Source of the DNA: Achromobacter aloeverae
Lineage (GTDB): Bacteria > Pseudomonadota > Gammaproteobacteria > Burkholderiales > Burkholderiaceae_B
Length of the DNA stretch: 64,000 bases
Direction: 5' to 3'
Assembly: GCF_004121055.1 (NCBI RefSeq)
Contig: NZ_PYAL01000005.1
Span: 310,001-374,000, forward strand
The notes below the pieces were generated by a model. That model saw only the letters and a program-made list of their open reading frames with translations, had not been told where the DNA came from and ran no database searches. Position 1 is the first letter of the stretch, and every line of letters starts with the position of its first letter. This document shows positions 1 through 7,410 of the stretch, one piece after another. The position numbers were made by a program, and so were the translations under genes.

Positions 1-156
1 GACCTGGCCGCGGCCTGCCGCGCGGCGCTGGCGCTGGACCGCGACGTGGTGCGCCAGCACGCCCTGGCACGCACCTGGGACAGCGTGGCCAAGGATCTTT
101 TGGCGGCCCTGGTACCGTTGACGCCTGCCACCCGCTACAATATCGCCCACGCTTGA
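1..156 (+). CDS. C-terminal end of a probable glycosyltransferase (partial)
   Basis: The window opens inside an open frame that ends at the TGA at 154-156, giving 51 codons. The visible tail is alanine- and leucine-rich with a helical pattern (RTWDSVAKDLLAALVPL) like the last helix of GT-B fold, family 4 glycosyltransferases, where a W-x3-A element follows a basic residue. That resemblance is the only support for the function; the catalytic part lies outside the window. The stop codon lies inside the first stem of the downstream SAH riboswitch, so the 3' end of this gene and the aptamer share sequence. Confidence 0.5.
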   Translation, partial: DLAAACRAALALDRDVVRQHALARTWDSVAKDLLAALVPLTPATRYNIAHA

Positions 157-229
157 GGAGCGTTGCGACGGACAGGCCGGGCAAGTCGATGGATGACATT
201 GCTGCCGGCGGGTTCGCCAGGCTCAAGCA
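151..229 (+). promoter_or_regulatory. S-adenosylhomocysteine (SAH) riboswitch aptamer upstream of ahcY
   Basis: A seven-base stem GCTTGAG (151-157) pairs exactly with CTCAAGC (222-228). Directly after the 5' arm is GAGGAGCGTTGCGACGG (155-171) and before the 3' arm is CCAGGCTC, which match my recollection of the conserved core of the SAH riboswitch family (GGAGCGnUGC ... CAGGCUCG). The family typically sits in front of ahcY-metF operons in Beta- and Gammaproteobacteria and raises expression when SAH builds up, which fits the genes downstream. The 5' arm overlaps the stop codon of the preceding gene. A UUCG-tetraloop hairpin (241-256) follows. The expression platform between 257 and the ahcY ribosome-binding site near 405 was not resolved. 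Confidence 0.88.
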
Positions 230-417
230 TTCCAGGGTATGCCGCGTTCGCGCGGCGCCATGAAACGGCGCTCACCTTTACTGCATCGCGGCGGTGAAGG
301 CGAGCACGCCGTCTGGTTCTCCACCGGTACGGCCGGACCCCCGACAGGCGGCGTCCGCGCGCTCGTCCCGCAGGCCGCGCGGCAGCGCCGTCCGTTTTCT
401 CATGTGGAGCAATCACA

Positions 418-1836
418 ATGAACACCGTATCCGATAAGTCCGTGGCCGACTACATCGTCGCCGATATCGGCCTGGCCGGCTGGGGCCGCCGCGAAATCGC
501 CATCGCAGAAACCGAAATGCCCGGCCTGATGGCCACCCGCGAAGAGTACGCCGCGGCGCAGCCGTTGAAGGGCGCGCGCATCGCCGGCAGCCTGCACATG
601 ACCATCCAGACCGCGGTGCTCATCGAGACCCTGACGGCCCTGGGCGCCGATGTGCGCTGGGCCTCGTGCAACATCTTCTCGACGCAGGACCACGCCGCCG
701 CCGCCATCGCCGCCGGCGGCACGCCGGTGTTCGCCATCAAGGGCGAAACCCTGGCCGAATACTGGGACTACACCCACAAGATCTTCGAGTGGCCCAACGG
801 CGAACACGCCAACATGATCCTGGACGACGGCGGCGACGCCACGCTGCTGCTGCACCTGGGCGCCAAGGCCGAGCAGGACATCTCGGTGCTGGCCAAGCCC
901 GGCAGCGAGGAAGAGCGCGTGCTGTTCGCGGCCATCAAGGCCACGCTGGCGCGTGATCCCAAGTGGTACTCGACCCGCCTGGCGCAGATCCGCGGCGTGA
1001 CCGAGGAAACCACCACCGGCGTGCATCGCCTGTACCAGATGTCGCAGAAGGGCGAACTGGCCTTCGCCGCCATCAACGTCAACGACTCGGTCACCAAGTC
1101 CAAGTTCGACAACCTGTACGGCTGCCGCGAATCGCTGGTCGACGGCATCAAGCGCGCCACGGACGTGATGGTCGCCGGCAAGATCGCCGTGGTGGCAGGC
1201 TACGGCGACGTGGGCAAGGGCTGCGCCCAGGCGCTGATGGCCCTGCGCGCGCAGGTCTGGGTCACGGAAGTCGACCCCATCTGCGCCCTGCAGGCCGCGA
1301 TGGAAGGCTACAAGGTCGTGACCATGGAAGAGGCCGCCGACAAGGCCGACATCTTCGTCACCGCCACCGGCAACTACAACGTCATCACGCGCGCCCACAT
1401 GGACCGCATGAAGGACCAGGCCATCGTCTGCAACATCGGCCACTTCGACAACGAAATCGACGTCGCCGGCCTGGAAGGCCTGCAGTGGGAAGAGATCAAG
1501 CCCCAGGTCGACCACGTCATCTTCCCCGACGGCAAGCGCATCATCCTGCTGGCCAAGGGACGCCTGGTGAACCTGGGCTGCGCGACGGGCCATCCGTCCT
1601 TCGTGATGTCCTCGTCCTTCACCAACCAGACCATCGCGCAGATCGAGTTGTTCACGCGCAACGACGCCTACACCAAGGGCCAGGTCTACGTGCTGCCCAA
1701 GCAGCTGGACGAGAAGGTCGCGCGCCTGCACTTGAAGAAGCTGGGCGCGAACCTGACCACCTTGACCAAGGAGCAGGCCGACTACATCAGCGTGTCGGTT
1801 GACGGTCCTTACAAGAGCAATCACTACCGCTACTGA
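418..1836 (+). CDS. ahcY: Adenosylhomocysteinase (S-adenosyl-L-homocysteine hydrolase)
   Basis: The 472-residue protein reversibly hydrolyses S-adenosylhomocysteine to adenosine and homocysteine in the cytoplasm, removing the product inhibitor of SAM-dependent methylation and feeding homocysteine back to methionine synthesis. The NAD-binding Rossmann motif [15 protein letters not shown] lies near residues 258-272. The substrate half carries the DNLYGCRES and DVMVAGK elements, and the C-terminus ends in KSNHYRY, which holds the conserved Lys and Tyr reaching into the neighbouring subunit's NAD site. Length and motifs are full. The ATG at 418 has TGGAG about 8 bases upstream. It is the first gene of a unit with the small membrane protein and metF and is controlled by the SAH aptamer at 151-229. 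Confidence 0.97.
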   Translation: MNTVSDKSVADYIVADIGLAGWGRREIAIAETEMPGLMATREEYAAAQPLKGARIAGSLHMTIQTAVLIETLTALGADVRWASCNIFSTQDHAAAAIAAGGTPVFAIKGETLAEYWDYTHKIFEWPNGEHANMILDDGGDATLLLHLGAKAEQDISVLAKPGSEEERVLFAAIKATLARDPKWYSTRLAQIRGVTEETTTGVHRLYQMSQKGELAFAAINVNDSVTKSKFDNLYGCRESLVDGIKRATDVMVAGKIAVVAGYGDVGKGCAQALMALRAQVWVTEVDPICALQAAMEGYKVVTMEEAADKADIFVTATGNYNVITRAHMDRMKDQAIVCNIGHFDNEIDVAGLEGLQWEEIKPQVDHVIFPDGKRIILLAKGRLVNLGCATGHPSFVMSSSFTNQTIAQIELFTRNDAYTKGQVYVLPKQLDEKVARLHLKKLGANLTTLTKEQADYISVSVDGPYKSNHYRY

Positions 1837-1859
1837 TTTTGGCGCAAAATAGGGTCAGG

Positions 1860-1882
1860 TTCCACGCCCACCGGGCGTGGAA
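1860..1882 (+). other. Perfect 10-bp hairpin between ahcY and the membrane protein gene
   Basis: TTCCACGCCC (1860-1869) and GGGCGTGGAA (1873-1882) form a perfect stem with a three-base loop. No T-run follows, so it is not a canonical Rho-independent terminator. It could stabilise the ahcY 3' end or reduce read-through to the downstream genes. Confidence 0.5.
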
Positions 1883-1987
1883 TTCCCTGGCGGATGCCGG
1901 TGCCTCATTCCGGCGTATCCTGTCCTGGGATGCGTCCCTCCGATGCATCCGCCCATGCTGCTCGTCCAATTTAGCGGGAGACCCGAT

Positions 1988-2326
1988 ATGACCTTGATAC
2001 TCGTCTGGATACTGAACGCCGTCGCCTTGCTGATCGTGGCTTATTTGCTGCCCGGCATCTCGGTGGCCAGTTTCGGATCGGCCCTGATCGCCGCCCTGGT
2101 GCTGGGCCTGCTCAATATGCTGGTCAAGCCGGTGCTGGTGTTGCTGACGCTACCCATCACCATCGTCACGTTGGGTCTTTTCCTCATCATCCTCAACGCG
2201 CTGTTGTTCTGGTTCGCCGGGTCCATCCTCAAAGGCTTCCAGGTCAACGGCTTCTGGTGGGCCGTGATCGGTGCGGTGCTGTACTCGATCATTTCGGGCC
2301 TGCTGTCCATGCTCGTAAGCTCATGA
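1988..2326 (+). CDS. Small membrane protein, phage holin family 4-like (YvlD/DUF360 type)
   Basis: A 112-residue, almost wholly hydrophobic protein with about four membrane segments (roughly residues 4-23, 27-50, 53-76 and 88-109) and the family-like stretch NMLVKPVLVLLTLPITIVTLG. Such proteins are annotated as phage holin family 4 but occur widely on chromosomes with no phage link, and no biochemical role is established. ATG 1988 was chosen because GGGAG stands 7 bases upstream and the hydrophobic segment starts at once; the frame stays open upstream to 1877, but that extension is not membrane-like. It lies between ahcY and metF and overlaps metF by four bases (ATGA), so the two are probably co-translated. 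Confidence 0.85.
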   Translation: MTLILVWILNAVALLIVAYLLPGISVASFGSALIAALVLGLLNMLVKPVLVLLTLPITIVTLGLFLIILNALLFWFAGSILKGFQVNGFWWAVIGAVLYSIISGLLSMLVSS

Positions 2327-3165
2327 CCGATACGAAGACGCCGGCGCTCAGCCTAGAATTCTTTCCGCCGCGCGATATCGCGGCCCAGGAGCGGCTGGTT
2401 CGCGCCGCCAAGCAGATGCTGGCCATGCATCCGCGTTATGTCAGCGTCACCTTCGGCGCCGGCGGCTCCACCCGCGAGGGCACCGCCGGCACGGTGCGCA
2501 TCATGCGCAACCTGGGCGTGGCGGCCGCGCCGCACCTGTCGTGCGTGGGCGCCACGCGGGAAGACCTGCGCGGCATCCTGCGCGCCTATCGCGAGGAAGG
2601 CGTCAAGCAGGTGGTCGCCTTGCGGGGCGACCTGCCGTCCGGCATGGGCGGCGACGCCGGCGAGCTGCGCTATGCGCGCGATCTGGTGGCGTTCATCCGG
2701 GAAGAGACCGGTGACTGGTTCCATATCGAAGTGGCCGCCTATCCCGAAACCCATCCGCAGGCGGAAAGCCCGTCGGTCGACCTCGATCATTTCGTCGACA
2801 AGGTCCAGGCCGGCGCGGATAGCGCCATTACGCAGTATTTCTTCAACCCGGACGCCTATTTCGATTTCGTCGACCGGGCGCGCGCCAAGGGCGTGACCGT
2901 GCCTATCGTGCCGGGCATCATGCCCATCACCAATCACAGCCAGCTGGTGCGTTTTTCGCAAATGTGCGGCGCCGAGATCCCGCGCTGGATCCGCATGCGC
3001 CTGGCCGAATTCGGTGATGACAAGGCCTCCATCCGCTCCTTCGGCGTCGATGTCGTCTCCGACCTCTGCCGCCGCCTGCTGGACCAGGGCGCGCCGGGGC
3101 TGCACTTCTACACGTTGAACAACGCCGACGCGCCGATGGCGATCTGGAAGAACCTGGATCTGTAA
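2323..3165 (+). CDS. metF: 5,10-methylenetetrahydrofolate reductase
   Basis: The 280-residue FAD-dependent enzyme reduces 5,10-methylene-THF to 5-methyl-THF, the methyl donor for methionine synthase. The N-terminal LEFFPPR strand carries the catalytic Glu (residue 12); YVSVTFGAGGSTREGT and the PHLSCVGATRED loop match the TIM-barrel flavin and folate site, and IPRWIRMRLAEFGDD near the C-terminus is typical of bacterial MetF. The start at 2323 gives the usual N-terminus and an ATGA overlap with the gene before it. Grouping with ahcY under an SAH riboswitch joins both branches of homocysteine-to-methionine recycling. Its TAA stop is the first three bases of a tandem octamer array. Confidence 0.96.
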   Translation: MTDTKTPALSLEFFPPRDIAAQERLVRAAKQMLAMHPRYVSVTFGAGGSTREGTAGTVRIMRNLGVAAAPHLSCVGATREDLRGILRAYREEGVKQVVALRGDLPSGMGGDAGELRYARDLVAFIREETGDWFHIEVAAYPETHPQAESPSVDLDHFVDKVQAGADSAITQYFFNPDAYFDFVDRARAKGVTVPIVPGIMPITNHSQLVRFSQMCGAEIPRWIRMRLAEFGDDKASIRSFGVDVVSDLCRRLLDQGAPGLHFYTLNNADAPMAIWKNLDL

Positions 3166-3242
3166 GCCGGTAATCGGGTAAGCCGGTAAGCCGATAAGCC
3201 GATAAGCCGATAAGCCGATAAGCCGATAACCTGGTAGGCCCG
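3163..3242. repeat. Tandem octamer array, TAAGCCGR, ten units
   Basis: Starting exactly at the metF stop codon there are ten consecutive 8-base units. Units 1 and 3-8 are TAAGCCGG or TAAGCCGA; units 2, 9 and 10 are degenerate (TAATCGGG, TAACCTGG, TAGGCCCG). The array fills the gap between the convergent metF and AsnC-family genes. Confidence 0.9.
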
Positions 3243-3249
3243 CCGGCGT

Positions 3250-3687
3250 TCACAAGGGCGGCAGCCTACGCTTGACCGGCTGGGACTTGACGATTGCCGA
3301 GTTGGTCTCGGCGAGGTCGGTGATTCTTTCCAGAATGTGGTCCAGATGCTCGATGGAGCGCAGGTATAGGCGGCCGATGAAGCAGTCTTCGCCCGTCACC
3401 TTGTCGCACTCGCCGAACTCCGGGATCGCCTCGATCAGTTTCTGCACCGCATGGAGCTTGCCGGGCAAGGGCCGGATGCGGACGATCGCCTGCATGGGGT
3501 ATCCCAAAGCCCGCGGCTCCGCCGATACGCTGAAGCCGTGGATGACGCCACGGTCTTCCAGCCGGCGCAGGCGCTCGGCGGCCGCCGGCGACGACAGGCC
3601 GATGTGTTCGGCCAGTGTCTTGATGGCCATACGGCCATCCTGCTGGAGCAGTGCCAGGATGCGGCGGTCGGTGTCATCGAGGCTCAT
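3250..3687 (-). CDS. Lrp/AsnC family transcriptional regulator
   Basis: The 145-residue protein has the family layout: an N-terminal winged helix-turn-helix (about residues 4-60; DDTDRRILALLQQDGR, then LAEHIGLSSPAAAERLRRLED) and a C-terminal RAM/ActR ligand domain (about 65-140; AIVRIRPLPGKLHAVQ and GEDCFIGRLYL). Members bind amino acids and form octamers that wrap DNA. It is divergent from an EamA exporter gene, and the shared spacer holds a large AT-rich dyad, so direct control of that exporter (and itself) is the natural inference. The ligand cannot be read from sequence. The array downstream separates it from metF. Confidence 0.93.
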   Translation of the reverse strand: MSLDDTDRRILALLQQDGRMAIKTLAEHIGLSSPAAAERLRRLEDRGVIHGFSVSAEPRALGYPMQAIVRIRPLPGKLHAVQKLIEAIPEFGECDKVTGEDCFIGRLYLRSIEHLDHILERITDLAETNSAIVKSQPVKRRLPPL

Positions 3688-3688
3688 A

Positions 3689-3749
3689 GGAAAATTTGGC
3701 GATTCGCCTAATAAACGAAGGCATAGGTAGTTTATTCCTTAAATTTTCC
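3689..3749. promoter_or_regulatory. Nested inverted repeat in the AsnC/EamA divergent spacer (candidate operator)
   Basis: GGAAAATTT (3689-3697) is mirrored by AAATTTTCC (3741-3749), and inside it AATAAAC (3710-3716) is mirrored by GTTTATT (3730-3736). The region is strikingly AT-rich against its surroundings. Lrp/AsnC proteins bind AT-rich dyads and wrap extended sites, so this is a plausible operator for the adjacent regulator. Confidence 0.6.
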
Positions 3750-3818
3750 GCTGCGGGATTTGCCTCGGACCTTCTACATTGATGCCTCTGGTCCTGAAGG
3801 CCGTGGAGGGGCGAAAAA

Positions 3819-4730
3819 GTGAACGACGAGAAGGCGCGCGGGATAGTGGAGATGGTCGCGGCGATGGTGATCTCGGGCACCATCGGCTGGCTGGTGGTCG
3901 TGTCCGGGCGCCCGGTTACCCAGGTTGTGTTCTGGCGCTGTGTGTTTGGCGCGCTGGTGCTGCTGCCCGTCTGCGCGGCCAAGGGGTATCTGCTGCCAGG
4001 ACGGATGAACTTGCGGCAGTTCGCGATGGCGATCGCGGGCGGCATCGCCATCGTGGCGAACTGGCTGTTCCTGTTCTCGGCCTACTCGGAATCCTCCATT
4101 TCCATTGCCACGACGGTCTATAACACCCAGCCGTTCATGCTGGTCGGCCTGGGCGCGCTGTTCCTGGGGGAGCGGCTGACCCTGGCCAAGCTGGGATGGT
4201 TGTCGCTGGCCTTCTTCGGCATGGTGCTTATCGTGCAGACCCGGCCCGATACCGGGGCGACGCAGGGGAATTACCTGCTGGGTATCGCGCTGGCGCTTGG
4301 CGCGGCGTTTTTCTACGCGCTGGCGGCGTTGTTCGCGAAGCGACTCAAGGGCGTACCGCCGCACCTGATCGCGCTGGTCCACGTCGCGGTCGGCATCATC
4401 GCCCTGTCGCCGCTGGCCTTGCATGGAGGATGGCCGGGTGGCGCTACCGCCTGGAGCACCCTGGTCACGCTAGGGGTCGTGCACACGGGCTTGATGTACA
4501 TCCTGCTGTACGGGGCCATCCAGCGACTACCCACGCACTTGACCGGCGCCTTGTCCTTCATCTACCCCATCGTGGCCATCCTGGTGGATGGCGCGGCATT
4601 CGGGCATCGTCTGCACGTGGTGCAGGCAGCCGGGGCCGCCTTGATCCTGCTGGCGGCCGCGGGCATGACGCTAGGCTGGTCGTGGCGTCGGAAGACCCGC
4701 AAGAACGGCGCGCCTGTTTATCCGCGCTGA
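3819..4730 (+). CDS. EamA/DMT family transporter
   Basis: A 303-residue inner-membrane protein with about ten hydrophobic segments arranged as two EamA repeats (roughly residues 9-135 and 150-290); the first repeat has the family-like GxxxFLGERLTLAKLGWLSLAFFGMVL end. Members of this drug/metabolite superfamily export amino acids, nucleosides or toxic metabolites. GTG 3819 is favoured because GGAGG lies about 10 bases upstream. The adjacent divergent AsnC-type regulator suggests an amino-acid or related efflux substrate. The C-terminus is basic (WSWRRKTRKN). The last 13 bases overlap the convergent Anbu gene. Confidence 0.9.
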   Translation: MNDEKARGIVEMVAAMVISGTIGWLVVVSGRPVTQVVFWRCVFGALVLLPVCAAKGYLLPGRMNLRQFAMAIAGGIAIVANWLFLFSAYSESSISIATTVYNTQPFMLVGLGALFLGERLTLAKLGWLSLAFFGMVLIVQTRPDTGATQGNYLLGIALALGAAFFYALAALFAKRLKGVPPHLIALVHVAVGIIALSPLALHGGWPGGATAWSTLVTLGVVHTGLMYILLYGAIQRLPTHLTGALSFIYPIVAILVDGAAFGHRLHVVQAAGAALILLAAAGMTLGWSWRRKTRKNGAPVYPR

Positions 4731-5581
4731 TGCGTATCCGGGTTTTCCGCCAGCGATTGCAGGGGCGCCAGTTCGGTGGGCTCGGCGCTGCCCGGCTGGA
4801 TGCGCAGCGGCTGGTGCACGCGGCCGGCGGGGACCAGGCTGTCGGGGTCGCAGGGGTCGGTCCAGATCGGGTCCTCGATTTCCGCGAAGACCTGGCGCAG
4901 GCGTTCGCCCCAGCTACTGCGAATCATGCGGAAGTATTCGTTGTTCTCGTCGATGTTGGCGAAGCGCGTGACGCGCAGCGCGTCGTTGTCGTACACCAGC
5001 AGGTCCAGCGGCAGGCCCACCGAGATATTCGAGCGCAGCGTGGAGTCCATGGAAATCAGCGCGCACTTGGCCGCCTCGTCCAGCGACGTGTCCGGTTGCA
5101 GCACCCGGTCCATGATGGGCTTGCCGTACTTGGCTTCGCCGATCTGGAAATAGGGGCATTCGTCGTGGGCCTCGATGAAGTTGCCCGCCGCGTAGACCTG
5201 GAACAGGCGGCAACGCTCGCCCTTGATCTGCCCGCCGAAAATCAGGTTGACGTTGAACTCCACCCCCTGCTCATGCAAGGCCTCGGCATCGCGCTTGTGC
5301 ACCTGGCGCACCGCGTCGCCGACCAGGCGGGCCGCCTCGAACAGGTTGGGCGCGCGCCAGATCGATGAAGGGTCCTTGCTGTCGGGCGTCGAGAGCAGGT
5401 TGACGACGGCCTGGCTGACGGCCAGGTTGCCGGAGGTCATCAGGACCATGACGCGTTCGCCGGGGCGCTCGAAAACGCTGAGCTTGCGAAAGACGCTGAT
5501 CTGGTCCACGCCGGCATTGGTGCGCGAGTCTGCAAGGAAGACCAGGCCGTCGCGCAGGCGGGCCGCTACGCAGTAAGTCAT
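4718..5581 (-). CDS. Anbu peptidase (bacterial proteasome-like protein)
   Basis: The 287-residue protein begins MTYCVAARLRDGLVFLADSR, the hallmark start of Anbu, an ancestral-type beta subunit of the proteasome/HslV Ntn-hydrolase fold. If Met1 is removed, Thr2 becomes the N-terminal nucleophile; Asp18 and Lys33 sit where the proteasome catalytic Asp17 and Lys33 are expected. Published Anbu proteins form open helical or ring assemblies without the dodecameric chamber of HslV, and their substrates are unknown. Here it is the last of four same-strand genes (ATP-grasp, alpha-E, transglutaminase, Anbu), 36 bases after the transglutaminase gene, the association known for Anbu. The C-terminal 45 residues are polar and proline-rich, extending past the core fold. 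Confidence 0.93.
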   Translation of the reverse strand: MTYCVAARLRDGLVFLADSRTNAGVDQISVFRKLSVFERPGERVMVLMTSGNLAVSQAVVNLLSTPDSKDPSSIWRAPNLFEAARLVGDAVRQVHKRDAEALHEQGVEFNVNLIFGGQIKGERCRLFQVYAAGNFIEAHDECPYFQIGEAKYGKPIMDRVLQPDTSLDEAAKCALISMDSTLRSNISVGLPLDLLVYDNDALRVTRFANIDENNEYFRMIRSSWGERLRQVFAEIEDPIWTDPCDPDSLVPAGRVHQPLRIQPGSAEPTELAPLQSLAENPDTHQRG

Positions 5582-5617
5582 TGGCGTTACAGGGGAAAAG
5601 ACGAGTCCACCATTGTA

Positions 5618-6418
5618 TTACTGCTGCGCCGCCTGCACTTGCACCGACACGGTCATCGACTCCTGGCCGCCGCCGTTGCGGACCCCGCGCACCGGCGCCG
5701 CCGAGTCGTAGTCGCGCGCCACCGCCAGCCGGCAATGGCGGTCCGAGGCGAACTGGCGGTTGGTGATGTCCACGCTGCTCCAGCCCAGGTCGGGCAGCCA
5801 GACGTCGGCCCAGGCGTGGCTGGCCGCATGGTCGGCTTCCGTATACAGGTAGCCGCTGACATAACGGGCGGGCACGCCCAGCCCGCGGACGCAGGCGAGG
5901 AACAGATGGGCATGATCCTGGCAGACGCCGTGACCCAGGGCCAGCACCTGCCCGGCGGCCGTGGTGACGTCGGTGGTGCCGGGCTCGTAGGCGACCCGGT
6001 CGCTGATGGCCTCCGCCAGGGCCAGGCTGTCTTCCGGCCGGCTCAGGCCTTGCGGCAGCACCTGGCGGCAGAAAGCGCGGATGGCGTCGTCGGCCTGGGT
6101 CAGGACGGTGGGCACGCAGTAGGCATGGACCGGCAGCCGGCTTTCGTCGCCATTGATGACGCCATAGGGCACGGGATCGATCTCCACCTGCCCGCTGACG
6201 CGCAGTTCGATCTCGTCGTGCGGACGGCTTAGCGTCAGGGTGTGGGTGACGTTGCCGTAGGCATCGACCTGTTCCTGCAGCGTGCCCGGCGCGTCGATGT
6301 GCCAGCGCAGTGATCGCTGGTGCTCTTCCGGACGCGGGGTCAGGTGCAGGGTCTGGATGCTGTACGTCACCGGGGCGGTGTAGTGATAGCGCGTCACGTG
6401 CTTGATGAAGTGTTTCAT
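5618..6418 (-). CDS. Transglutaminase-like cysteine protease family protein
   Basis: A 266-residue protein with an N-terminal beta domain of bacterial transglutaminase-like proteins (HVTRYHYTAPV, LHLTPRP) and a papain-like core. The catalytic triad is visible: Cys166 in GHGVCQDHAH, His201 in ASHAWADVWLP, and Asp217 in GWSSVDITN. Such proteins may act as peptidases or amidases rather than cross-linkers. ATG 6418 was chosen because the protein then starts at the conserved first strand; the frame stays open far upstream but only as a shadow of the alpha-E gene. It is the third gene of the Anbu operon, 17 bases after the alpha-E gene. There is no signal peptide, so it should be cytoplasmic. Confidence 0.93.
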   Translation of the reverse strand: MKHFIKHVTRYHYTAPVTYSIQTLHLTPRPEEHQRSLRWHIDAPGTLQEQVDAYGNVTHTLTLSRPHDEIELRVSGQVEIDPVPYGVINGDESRLPVHAYCVPTVLTQADDAIRAFCRQVLPQGLSRPEDSLALAEAISDRVAYEPGTTDVTTAAGQVLALGHGVCQDHAHLFLACVRGLGVPARYVSGYLYTEADHAASHAWADVWLPDLGWSSVDITNRQFASDRHCRLAVARDYDSAAPVRGVRNGGGQESMTVSVQVQAAQQ

Positions 6419-6435
6419 GGCCTGCTTCCTTGGTT

Positions 6436-7404
6436 CTATGCCGGTATCGACAGCAGGAAGTCCTGGCTGATGCGGTTGCCCAGGTCGTTCGTGCGTTCGA
6501 GGAATTGCTCCAGGTAGCGATGCAATCCGTCCGCGAGGATGTCCTCGACGCGCGCGTATTGCAGTTCGGCGCAGAGCTTGCCGGCACGCCGCCCGGTCTC
6601 CGCGGAGCGGTCGTTGGCCACCAGGGCCAGGGTGCCGGCCACCGCGCGCATCGAGGCCAGCAGCGAGCGGGGCATGTCGCCGTGCAGGATCAGCAGCTCC
6701 GCCACGCGGTCGGGCGCGATGACGTCGCGATAGACCTTGCGATAGATCTCCAGGCCGGATACCGAGGTCAGGATGGCCGCCCAGCGGTAGAACTCGGTGT
6801 GCGTGGCGCCGGCGCTTTCCACCTCTTGCCGCGTTTCGTCGCCGCGCTCGTATTCGTGGAACTTGACGTCCAGCATGCGCGCCATGTTGTCGGCGCGTTC
6901 CAGGTACATGCCCAGGCGCAGGAAGTGCAGGGCCTCGTCTTCCAGCATCGTGCCTATCATGACGCCGCGCGCCACGTGCGAGCGGAACTTGACCCACTCG
7001 AAGAACTCGCCGGGATTGCGCTCCGGCAAGTCCATGCGCAGGTGCTTGAGCAGTTCCAGCCAGGTCGTGTTGTAGGTTTCCCAGACTTCGGTGGTCAGGC
7101 TGCCGCGCACGGCGCGGGCATTCTCGCGCGCCAGTCGCAGGCAGGCATAGATGGACGAGGGGTTGTCCTCGTCGCGCACCATGAAGCGCAGCACATCCCG
7201 TGGCGAGCCCTCGGGATAGCGCGCATCGAACTGGTTCTGCAATTCCGAGATGCGCATGAGCGCGCGCCAGGAGCGCTCGCGGGTGGCCTCGTCCTGCGGC
7301 AGCAGGGACATTTGCAGATTGACGTCCAGCATGCGCGCGGTGTTCTCGGCGCGCTCGACGTAGCGGCACATCCAGAACAGGTTGTCGGCGGTACGGCTAA
7401 GCAT
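6436..7404 (-). CDS. Alpha-E domain-containing protein
   Basis: The 322-residue protein starts MLSRTADNLFWMCRYVERAENTAR in meaning (conserved N-terminal helix; residues 1-20 shown by motif SRTADNLFWMCRYVERAE), the diagnostic alpha-E opening. It is predicted all-helical, with two similar halves carrying RxxxNxxxxR and E/R pairs (a second YLERADNMARMLDVKFHEY near residues 150-170). Alpha-E domains nearly always occur next to circularly permuted ATP-grasp enzymes and transglutaminase-like proteins and have been proposed to take part in peptide synthesis or tagging; no activity is proven. The gene begins six bases after the ATP-grasp gene ends, implying tight co-expression. Confidence 0.93.
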   Translation of the reverse strand: MLSRTADNLFWMCRYVERAENTARMLDVNLQMSLLPQDEATRERSWRALMRISELQNQFDARYPEGSPRDVLRFMVRDEDNPSSIYACLRLARENARAVRGSLTTEVWETYNTTWLELLKHLRMDLPERNPGEFFEWVKFRSHVARGVMIGTMLEDEALHFLRLGMYLERADNMARMLDVKFHEYERGDETRQEVESAGATHTEFYRWAAILTSVSGLEIYRKVYRDVIAPDRVAELLILHGDMPRSLLASMRAVAGTLALVANDRSAETGRRAGKLCAELQYARVEDILADGLHRYLEQFLERTNDLGNRISQDFLLSIPA

Positions 7405-7410
7405 GATGGT

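Noticed and set aside
151-417. Second riboswitch-like element between the SAH aptamer and ahcY
   Set aside because: Paired segments occur (for example 241-256) but none matched a known aptamer core.
1988-2326. Prophage remnant suggested by the holin family name
   Set aside because: No other phage gene is near; the family is widely chromosomal and the gene sits inside a methionine-cycle operon.
5618-7369. Extension of the transglutaminase gene to 583 residues
   Set aside because: The added part overlaps the alpha-E gene in another frame and has no recognisable fold.
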